Assembly: GCF_000003855.2 (NCBI RefSeq)
Contig: NW_003101680.1
Coordinates: 1,064,976 to 1,128,975, forward strand
DNA: 64,000 nucleotides
Direction of reading: 5' to 3'
Source: Blastomyces gilchristii SLH14081
Taxonomy: Eukaryota; Ascomycota; Eurotiomycetes; Onygenales; Ajellomycetaceae
Shown here: piece by piece, positions 56,826 through 64,000 of the stretch
Position numbering within the stretch: the stretch's first letter is position 1
How the letters are laid out: every line of letters begins with the position of its first letter
Notes under the pieces: model-generated
Seen by the model: only the letters and a program-made list of their open reading frames with translations
Told to the model about the DNA's origin: nothing
The model's database searches: none
Program-made: the position numbers and the translations under genes

Positions 56826-59631
56826 ATGCGTCAAACTTCTACGTCGAGCCCGCGCTATTCAGCCTTGCCAAACGATGTAAGGGAGACTGAACTTCAGGAT
56901 CTCTCTTGGCAGGGCCTCTACATAGACGATGAAGATGGAGAAGAAGAGGATGTGCAGTCGACCGGAGAAAACTCGCTAGAGGGGGACACGATAGTTTCGG
57001 ATGGAGGAGATCTCGCCGAAGATAAATTCGCCCCATTCCCAGACATGCATCGTGATTCGAACCCGGTTTTCACGTTCCGTGCATTACTCATTGGATGTCT
57101 CTGCGGGGCGTTGGTGAACGCTTCCAATATCTACCTAGGTCTCAAAGCAGGCTGGACCACCTCGGCCAACATTTTCGGCGTGAGTAACTAACCTATTCAC
57201 CAGTTCTTGCAAGTACACAAGTACTCAATTCAAGCCAATATATCTAAAGGGCCCCGTATTTATATTATCTAGTCAATTGTGGGCTTTGCCGTCCTGAAAT
57301 CATGGACAAAGTACACTGGCGAGCACAACTTCGGGCCCCATGAGAACAACATTGTCCAAACCGCTGCCACGGCGGCGGGGGGTCTGTCTAATGTCTTCGT
57401 ATCTGCTATTCCCGCGCTGTATCAGCTAGGACTTCTTTCCGTCCCAGCTAAAGATTTTTTTCGAATTACGACACTGACCGCTGTTGGGGGCTACTTTGGC
57501 CTCCTGTCCGTTGCGCCATGTACGTGTTAACTAATCCAACTTCTATGACTCTCCTTATTTGGCAATTAAGTCTCGTGGGACTTATTGTTGTTATTATTTT
57601 TCTCTAGTACGAAACTTCTTCCTGGTCCAGGTGGCCCGGGAGCTTAATCTTATCTTTCCATCCTCATCCGCTACTGCTATCACTATTCGTAGCATGCATC
57701 AAGCCGCTAGCGGTGCATCTATGGCCCAGCAGAAACTTGCTGCTTTGCTCTACGCTTTTATATTCGCAGTGATTCTGCGTGTTGCATCCCAGTATGCCAT
57801 CGGGGTTCTGTGGGTAAGATCTGACAGTTTTTCTTAGTTTATTCATTCTTTCTGCTTTTAGGAAAGGTCTCGGCTCACTCACGATATCCTTCTAGGATTG
57901 GCATCCATTTACTTGGCTAGTTAATAGCGGAATTCTTGTCGAGTGGGCCATGTCTATGGAAAGCTGGGGTTGGATTGTTGAATGGACGCCTGCATTCATC
58001 GGCTCTGGAATGCTCGTGGGAATCAATGTTGCTGCTTCTTTTACTGCCGGCTCAGTTCTCGCGTGGTAAGTTAGCATTTAAAGAACGTGGAATCTCCTCC
58101 AAAATTACGTTACTAACCGAGAAATAGGGGTATCATTGGCCCGTATTTAGTCGGCCATGGAATGGCTTTTGGAGAACCGGCGTCCACGGATGCGAAATGG
58201 TCCGGCTTGATGTCCTATGCGTCCTTGTCGAAGGACTTTGCAACAGCTTCTCACCCAAGCCCTCGATATTGGTTATTATGGCCAGGTGTGGTTACGATGG
58301 CTGCAGTGGCGCTTGCTGGTGCGTATGAAGGCCACACAGCGAACATGGTATCTACAGTATTGTCCGCTAATTAGGGATGTTTCCGTAGAACTTGCGTGTC
58401 AATGGCGTGTGTTTTGGATTATTGCTCGAGATTCCACCCGAGCAATGGCAGACATCCTTTCCAGGCTGCGAGGAGATCACCATCAGTATACCCTAATGAT
58501 GGAAAAAGACGAGGACATTGGTCCTTCAAAAGATAGTGTCAAAGTATGGATGTGGCTACCAGGCCTAATTGCCATTATCGCCATTGCCTGTCCCGCCCTG
58601 AAGTACCAGTTTGGCATGAAGGTTACGGAGTCACTGTTGGCTCTTTTCCTGGCATTCATATTGTCCCTCATGGCAATCCAGGCAACTGGAGCAACTGGTG
58701 AGTTCAATGGGCTCCTTAATGACACGGAAAATTACTAGACAGAAGCCTAACATACATCTACAATAGACACCACGCCTCTTGGTATTCTTTCCAAAGTGTC
58801 TCAAGTTACCTTGAGCAGCACAACGCGGGATCAAACCATACAGAACTCACAACGCCTGAATCTCTTAGGTGGTGCTCTAACAAATATTGGCGGGAGCCAA
58901 GCTTGCGGTATGTTCAGACATAACATGCCCGTCTATTTCTTTTGTAAATGTTCAACCACTGAACAATTCCTACAGATCTCATGGGCGACTTCCGAGTCGG
59001 ATACCTCCTAGGCACATCGCCCAAACTCCAGTACGCAACACAACTAATAGGTACCCTCTTCGCGACCTTCTTCGCACCATCCATATTCCTCATGTTCGCA
59101 ACCGCCTACCCATGCATCCTATCCACAGAGAACAACCTCGCAACCTCCCCCTCCTCAACCAGCAATTCAACCACCCCCTCTAACTCCTGCGAATTCTCCT
59201 CCCCCTCCGTCGCCGCCTGGCGCGCCGTAGCCGTAGCCGCCACAGAACCCATCCTACCCATCCCCCGCACCTCCCTCATCTTCTCCATCATAATGGCCAC
59301 CATCGGCGTCCTGATGGTAATCATCCGACACGGCCTGTGGGTGGGGAAATGGGAGCGAATGCGCGTGTACCACCCCAACGTCATGATCCTAGCCATGGCG
59401 TTCACGCTGCCGTCGCCGCAGTATGGGATTGCCATGCTGATCGGGGCGCTGGTGGCGGCTGCTTGGCAATTGAAGGCGCCAGTGGGTTTTGAGGCCTTTG
59501 GGTACGCGGTTGCGGCGGGGTTTATGGCTGGTGAAGGGATTGGGGGCACGATCAATGCGATGCTTTCGGTGTTAGGGCTTGGAGGGGAGGGGTTGGGGAC
59601 GAGGGTTGGGTGTCCTGCTGGGAGGTGTTGA
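56826..59631 (+). CDS. OPT-family oligopeptide/metal-chelate transporter (YGL114W-like)
   Basis: A polytopic protein of 763 residues in eight exons: 56826-57179, 57273-57519, 57608-57813, 57896-58065, 58128-58322, 58375-58697, 58767-58907 and 58976-59631. After an acidic N-terminus, membrane segments begin at FTFRALLIGCLCGALVNASN. Family motifs include NIYLGLKAGWTTSANIFG, FPSSSATAITIRSMH, SWGWIVEWTPAFIGSGMLVG, GDFRVGYLLGTSPKLQ and SPQYGIAMLIGALVAA. A seeming frameshift near 58330 is resolved by a 52-base intron (GTATGA to TTAG). OPT proteins import small peptides or metal chelates by proton symport; this subgroup's substrate is not established. Start is the Met of MRQTSTS; an upstream in-frame Met at 56763 is less likely. 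Confidence 0.93.
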
Positions 59632-59983
59632 TAGTATTTTTTTCTTTTCCCCGCCGATTGGGTCAAGCCAATCAATACTTTAGAAATAGAATAGAATGGA
59701 CGTTACGAAGTCATGCTTTCTGCTTGTGTGGTGGCTTAAACTACTGGGTAATATATATATATGGCTCTCACTAAAAAGTGCTTGGTTTGAAAATATGCAA
59801 GTTATCTAAATCTCGTAAAGAAAAGTACATACATACATATTTGGTATACAGGAGGGTTGACCGTGGCTAAGGGCTACTCGTTACCTATCAACACCAGCTG
59901 TGATCGCATCTGATTGGATTAACAGAAAATGGAACAAAAAAAGAACTTCTAATATAAACAACCGTGATGATACCGTCCCATCA
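59632..59983. other. Convergent 3' flanks
   Basis: About 350 bases between the OPT and UstYa-like gene ends. An AT repeat near 59750 is the only feature. It marks the left border of the candidate RiPP locus. Confidence 0.5.
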
Positions 59984-61304
59984 CTAACCAATGGCATCAA
60001 CATCTACGTCCACGTCGTGCTCTGGCATGCCCACGGCCAATCCCTGTTCCTCGCCTTCTTTGAATATAGGCCCTGTCACCCAGCATAACGGTTAGTTAAT
60101 ACATATCTCTTTGAAACAAGCAGCCACTGAAAGGAGGATAAAAACTGTGACGCAGAAATGTTGTATTGGGGAAACAGAGAATGCAGCAGAAAAGGCGGTC
60201 ACGAACCTAAAGTGGGATTTACAATATATCCCGGAGTCGTCATATTGAAGGACCTGGAGCTTGCCCATTCGGTTATGTGGTTCCAGTCTGCGCATTGATG
60301 GGTCGTTGCGGTAGCCTTTGGTTTCAGGGTGCCCTGCTTCCAGTTGTACGTGATGATGCCCACGTCGCTGTGGCACATGGCCGTTTTGCGTAAATAATTT
60401 AGGCAATGGTCTGGGGAAAAGGTTGTGATAACGCGTTGGTGTATTAGCTGTTTCTGCCACGTTTTTCTTTTTCAATTGGCATATTTCCTTTTTTGGCACT
60501 TGGATACTCACGAGAATGCAGTTTCATAATCGCTTGTTCATGGGGAGTGGCACCCTCGAAATAGTGATCTTTATGAACGTATTTGTAGAGCCACCACTAA
60601 CGTCACTTCCTCAGTAAACCACTCGTTGTCGTCGCCACTTTTATGCTTCGGGGTGTAGCATATGGGTAGAAGACTTACAATGCAGTGGAGTTCGTGAAAG
60701 ACATTGAGCGTCCCAGCAAACCCAGAACCATCTGGCAATTCCACAGCATCCTCGAGCCGCCCTACTGAGACTAGATCGTGCTTTGATAACCTGACATTCA
60801 TAACTTTGATAATGTTATTATTCCTCAGGTTCGATACTGGGCCGGGAGAACCCACTATCAAAAATATCCCTCCAAGCTCTCTCAAGCACAGGTCGTGGTT
60901 CACCCACATAATCTCCATGGGCACCATCATCATGTTCCCATTCAACTACGTTCCATTTCAATGCCTCGTTTGCGGGCGCTAGCATCAAAATTAGCAGATG
61001 AAGACAAATATCAAGGAATTTAGACGTGGAATCCGTTTAGATACTAACAGTATATTAAGCTACTTTGCAGTTTTCTCTGTAGCTTTATATTATTCTCAAA
61101 AACGATTGCACTGAAGGCGGCAAGGAAGAAAAAAGCTGTACCAGTTGCAAGGACAGTTTTAATATGTTCCCGCCAAAATGGTAGGGTGTTTTCATGATAG
61201 CGGGCTAGGGGCTTCTCGAGCAATGTATCCGTTGTGTCTGCACTCTCTGTGGAAGAAGGCAATGATGAATCGTCGTTCGAATGTTTCTGTTCCCTACACT
61301 CCAT
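59984..61304 (-). CDS. UstYa-family oxidase (DUF3328), RiPP cyclisation enzyme candidate
   Basis: A predicted type II membrane protein of 293 residues in six exons: 61304-61049, 60978-60856, 60803-60679, 60596-60512, 60410-60207 and 60072-59984. A cytoplasmic Ser/Thr-rich start precedes one membrane helix (VLATGTAFFFLAAFSAIVF). The family motifs follow: IYSPANEAL at junction 1, YVGEPRPVLERAWRDIF, the first HxxHC (HELHC) at the end of exon 3, the second HxxHC (HSHHC) across junction 4, then NYLRKTAMCHSDVG and NPTLGPIFKEGEEQG. Donor 1 was chosen at GTTAGT because it restores the YSPA motif. UstYa proteins install ether or C-C crosslinks in ustiloxin, phomopsin, cyclochlorotine and asperipin pathways. 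Divergent from the repeat precursor, 748 bases away. The Asp/Val-repeat tail is unusual. Confidence 0.93.
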
Positions 61305-62052
61305 TGTTATTTAAAGGACAAAAAGGGCTCGTGGTAGAGAAATTTTCTCGGGCAAGAGAAATTAAGAATTAAGGGGTAGAAGAGGACCAAGGAAACATTG
61401 GACGGAACATCGAAGCGTGTGACTATTAGGAGTTTCGGACATGAGTCTAACTTGACTTGCTTCCGCTGGATGACAGTCTTTTCTATTGGCATCTCTTTCA
61501 AGTGAGCTTTGTGGTGCTCTGACCAAGAGACAAAACCCACAGGGCAATTGCTTTTGACAAGGTGTTGACGGCCCTCTCGCTGAGGGCCTTCAAGTGGTTA
61601 CGCATAGCAGCAGCCTTTGACCAGTCAAATAATACGATTTCTATGACAGTCATTTTGAGGAACGTTAAAAGGACAGGAGTGGTGCGTAAATATCACAGCT
61701 GGGGATGTCATTGATAGTTATGCACGGTCAAGAAAGTTTTCCAAGGATGTGTCACACCTCATGACTGCATCATTCAGCTGGAAACTCCATTGCATTAGGC
61801 CTGATATTTCCAATGTTGACCGAATCGAGGTGACCAACACCCTGTGGTATGACATACCTGTACTCAGTTACCAAAATCACAGAATGCGCATCCGACAACT
61901 CTGCTGCATAAATATATGTTAACCTGGCCTTGAAATCCACAACACGAATATAGTTCAATATTAGTTTTCTCTACCCAAGATCTGCAACTTGAAATTCCAT
62001 TCGAATCTTGAACAGTGTCGGTTTCTAGAGGAGTCAACAGGCAAAAAACAAA
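61305..62052. promoter_or_regulatory. Divergent promoter of UstYa-like and RiPP precursor genes
   Basis: A 748-base region between start codons, expected to carry control sites for both genes. A perfect inverted repeat, GGCCCTC-n5-GAGGGCC, lies at 61570-61588, and an AT-rich ATAAATATAT element at about 61909-61918, 135-145 bases before the precursor start. An unexplained minus-strand frame (61770-61958) is discussed in the findings. Shared regulation is inferred from layout. Confidence 0.5.
61570..61588. repeat. Perfect inverted repeat in divergent promoter
   Basis: Seven-base arms GGCCCTC and GAGGGCC around a five-base spacer TCGCT. Symmetry and position suit a dimeric regulator site, or a small hairpin. 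Confidence 0.6.
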
Positions 62053-62571
62053 ATGCAGCTCCAGAATATTTTGCCGATTGCGGCTCTTCTTGTGACTATA
62101 GTCGCTGGAGCACCATCTTCCCCAGGTGAGATCTATATCTCAATGGCCACTGCACCTCCACAGAGGAGTAACAACTTCAAAAACATAGACACCCGTTCGG
62201 AAGCTAATTTGCCGGTCCTGAACATGGTAGACAAGCGCTCTGACGCCGATGCTGCCACTATGTACGTGGTTGACAAGCGCTCTGACGCCGATGCTGCCAC
62301 CATGTATGTGGTTGACAAGCGCTCTGACGCCGATGCCGCCACTATGTATGTGGTCGACAAGCGCTCTGATGCCGATGCTGCCACTATGTACGTGGTTGAC
62401 AAGCGTTCTGACGCCGATGCTGCCACCATGTATGTGGTTGACAAGCGCTCCGACGCCGATGCTGCCACCATGTATGTGGTTGACAAGCGCTCCGACGCCG
62501 ATGCTGCCACCATGTATGTGGTTGACAAGCGCTCCGACGCCGATGCTGCCACCATGTACGTGGTTGACTAG
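62053..62571 (+). CDS. Kex2-processed repeat precursor of a predicted dikaritin-type RiPP
   Basis: A secreted precursor of 172 residues if read without introns. Residues 1-20 are a signal peptide (hydrophobic ILPIAALLVTIVAGA). From residue 63 there are eight tandem units, SDADAATMYVVD, each followed by Lys-Arg except the last, which ends at the stop. A degenerate unit (SEANLPVLNMVD, then Lys-Arg) precedes them. This architecture matches UstA, PhomA and AprA: Kex2 releases the units and oxidases cyclise an aromatic core. The Tyr-Val-Val-Asp part resembles the Tyr-Ala/Val-Ile cores of ustiloxins and phomopsins. A 63-base in-frame candidate intron lies at 62126-62188, and a perfect donor GTAAGT follows the stop directly. 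Alternative: pheromone or Kex2-processed effector precursor. The UstYa neighbour favours a RiPP. Confidence 0.88.
   Translation: MQLQNILPIAALLVTIVAGAPSSPGEIYISMATAPPQRSNNFKNIDTRSEANLPVLNMVDKRSDADAATMYVVDKRSDADAATMYVVDKRSDADAATMYVVDKRSDADAATMYVVDKRSDADAATMYVVDKRSDADAATMYVVDKRSDADAATMYVVDKRSDADAATMYVVD
62239..62568 (+). repeat. Eight 42-base tandem units in the RiPP precursor
   Basis: Units start at 62239, 62281, 62323, 62365, 62407, 62449, 62491 and 62533; the last is 36 bases before the stop codon. Only seven codon third positions vary and every difference is synonymous. Units 6 and 7 are identical. Confidence 0.97.
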
Positions 62572-63309
62572 GTAAGTGCAATCAAAAGTGCAAATCTTCG
62601 TCCAGTATGTCTAATTATCGAAAGATCCTGAAGAAGGGCAATCACTGCCGTATCGCCGCCATCCCTTCGGGGACGGTATCAGCTCTCCGGAGAGAAGAAT
62701 TTGGGTAGGGGAATTGGAGGAAGAGGCACGGGACCGATCAACAGCGATATGGCAGCCCTCTTTGTTTCTTTTCTTTACATAAGAATCGCAGGATGTTATT
62801 TCTTTCCGGGGTTTTCAAATAAGTGTTGCAGCTATGGGATATTATATTGTTGAGTTGTTGATATAGTTTTGGGATAGTTAGAGGAGACTGGAAGTTTTCG
62901 GACCTAAATCACTCATTCATTATCAAGTTCTATTCGGTTTTTCATTGAAAACGCTTTATGTAGAACAAATGAATTCAACAACGCCTCACGTTAGTAGCAT
63001 GCACTGCGCGCATCACATCACGCTGGCTAGACGCACTCGGGCAATAATCAACAGTTTGTTAGCACTAGTTCAAATGCCATCCTTAGCATGCATATTAAGA
63101 TAAGCAGTCAAATACAATAGAAGTGGCTAAAAACTCATAGAAAAAATGAGGATAATAAGATATCATCAGTACGGAGTACGGAGTACAGAGTAACTAAAAG
63201 AGACGAGCGAAGAGGAGGTTGAAATCCGCCAACATATTAAATTATGCTGACTAATACGCGATCCTTGAACCCCCCTTGAATGGAACTCAAGATCGAATTA
63301 TTCTACACA
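62572..63309. other. Intergenic between precursor and S53 peptidase genes
   Basis: About 740 bases between convergent gene ends. A splice donor GTAAGT follows the precursor stop at 62572, so a 3' untranslated intron is possible. A 12-base perfect palindrome CTCTCCGGAGAG lies at 62683-62694 and a triple TACGGAGTAC-type motif at 63169-63190. No gene seen. Confidence 0.5.
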
Positions 63310-64000
63310 TTACCAGAACCACCACCGGATATACCACGGCCGAGTCTCTCTCGATTTTCTCTTCAACGCTATCTCCCTGAACTTTGGAAACAATGGTGTA
63401 CCCCATCCGGAGGCTGCATCCCACCCTTGCAGAGCTGGAAAGCCTGTTGTATTGCAGCCTCCATTTGTACCTTGAGTGACATCCTGAAATGCTTTGAATC
63501 CCTCCATGTATAGCCATGGGTTTAAAAATCCCAGTGGTGGCTTTTTCTCCGCTGCCAATGCATCATTGACCAAAGCTACAATGGCAGCGAATGTTGGAGC
63601 AGAAGCTGATGTGCCATCAATGAGTTTTGTCTCTCCGTTCCAAATCGTCACAAAGCGATACCCCTGCGCGGAAACATCGGGGATTGCACGTCCATATGGA
63701 TTGAACATGCCAGAATGGAGGTTGTTAATCTTTGAAAGATACCGAGCAATGCTATTGGGGTTATTGGCTTGGTAATCCGGACGCGGAAAGTAATTACTGA
63801 AGCCTCCGCCTGATGAGAATCCATTACGGCTGTTCACTGCAACAACTTCTGGCTGGATGCCTTTTGTAGCACCGACAGATGTGACCCACGGACAGGAATC
63901 TGGAAAGCTTACAAGGAACTCGGGAGTAGTGAGGCCGTCATTCGAATAACAGTGACCCGGATGACCAACACCATAATCTCCTGAACCCATTATAACAGAT
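63310..64000 (-). CDS. Sedolisin-type tripeptidyl peptidase (S53), partial
   Basis: The C-terminal ~230 residues of a minus-strand S53 serine-carboxyl peptidase; the N-terminus lies beyond 64000. The oxyanion region is seen as MGSGDYGVGHPG, then CPWVTSVGATKGIQPE, FSSGGGFSNYFPRPDYQ, GRAIPDVSAQG, and the nucleophile in IDGTSASAPTFAAIVAL. The calcium site follows (FQDVTQGTNGGC, then GWDAASGWGTPLFPKF). The catalytic Glu and Asp and the prodomain are off the window. These secreted enzymes remove tripeptides from free N-termini at acidic pH. It converges on the RiPP precursor; membership of the cluster is only inferred. The tail ends in an odd Trp-rich WYIRWWFW. Confidence 0.93.
   Translation of the reverse strand, partial: SVIMGSGDYGVGHPGHCYSNDGLTTPEFLVSFPDSCPWVTSVGATKGIQPEVVAVNSRNGFSSGGGFSNYFPRPDYQANNPNSIARYLSKINNLHSGMFNPYGRAIPDVSAQGYRFVTIWNGETKLIDGTSASAPTFAAIVALVNDALAAEKKPPLGFLNPWLYMEGFKAFQDVTQGTNGGCNTTGFPALQGWDAASGWGTPLFPKFREIALKRKSRETRPWYIRWWFW

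Noticed and set aside
58323..58374. Frameshift or pseudogene in the OPT transporter
   Set aside because: A 52-base GT-AG intron restores the frame and a continuous membrane protein of normal length.
62126..62163. Shorter intron in the precursor ending at CCACAG
   Set aside because: Only 38 bases long and it would shift into an immediate stop. The 63-base version keeps the frame.
62133..62555. Long minus-strand repeat frame opposite the RiPP precursor
   Set aside because: It is the mirror reading of the 42-base repeat; it has no signal peptide or independent motif.
62239..62568. Tandem array as CRISPR or satellite DNA
   Set aside because: No spacers, units are codon-multiples with synonymous-only variation, and the gene is eukaryotic with a signal peptide.

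Overview
This window is nuclear DNA from a filamentous ascomycete (Pezizomycotina). Almost every gene has short GT-AG introns of about 50-130 bases, the proteins most resemble Eurotiomycete homologues, and the intergenic DNA is long and full of poly-A/T and CT/CTTT tracts. The recurring intergenic motif TACTCCGTA/TACGGAGTA and the spread-out gene layout fit Eurotiales or Onygenales, with Onygenales slightly favoured; this placement is inference. No rRNA, CRISPR array, intact transposon or convincing tRNA was found.

Left part (1-19 kb): an SAM-dependent methyltransferase, a DUF202 membrane protein, a Zrc1/Cot1-type zinc transporter and a Ted1/Cdc1-type metallophosphoesterase, separated by gene-poor DNA. 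The 13.3-19.3 kb stretch is nearly empty but holds two short coding-like relics. Middle part (19-56 kb): a secreted tyrosinase, a TamA/Dal81-like Zn2Cys6 regulator, and a dense housekeeping block. That block contains Nsa2, mitochondrial bL21m, Mps1 kinase, a PWI/SR splicing protein, a short helical protein, a FAH-family enzyme, a coiled-coil protein, eIF4A, an F-box/JmjC protein, a Ctr copper transporter, Eaf6 of NuA4 and the vacuolar alpha-mannosidase Ams1. An OPT-family transporter follows at 56.8-59.6 kb.

Right edge (60-64 kb): the most interesting region, and apparently a previously unrecognised fungal RiPP (dikaritin-type) locus. A secreted precursor (62053-62571) carries eight perfect 14-residue units, SDADAATMYVVD plus Lys-Arg (the last unit ends at the stop codon), preceded by one degenerate unit. 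It is transcribed divergently from a six-exon UstYa-family (DUF3328) oxidase gene with both HxxHC motifs (59984-61304). A sedolisin (S53) peptidase gene converges on it and runs off the right edge. Kex2-type cleavage at Lys-Arg, an oxidative UstYa cyclase and a Tyr-Val-Val core similar to ustiloxin and phomopsin cores together suggest a cyclic peptide product. Any remaining cluster genes would lie beyond 64000.

Exon boundaries were derived by hand from splice consensus, reading phase and family motifs. All multi-exon models given close to whole codon numbers. Similarity statements come from family knowledge; no database search was run.
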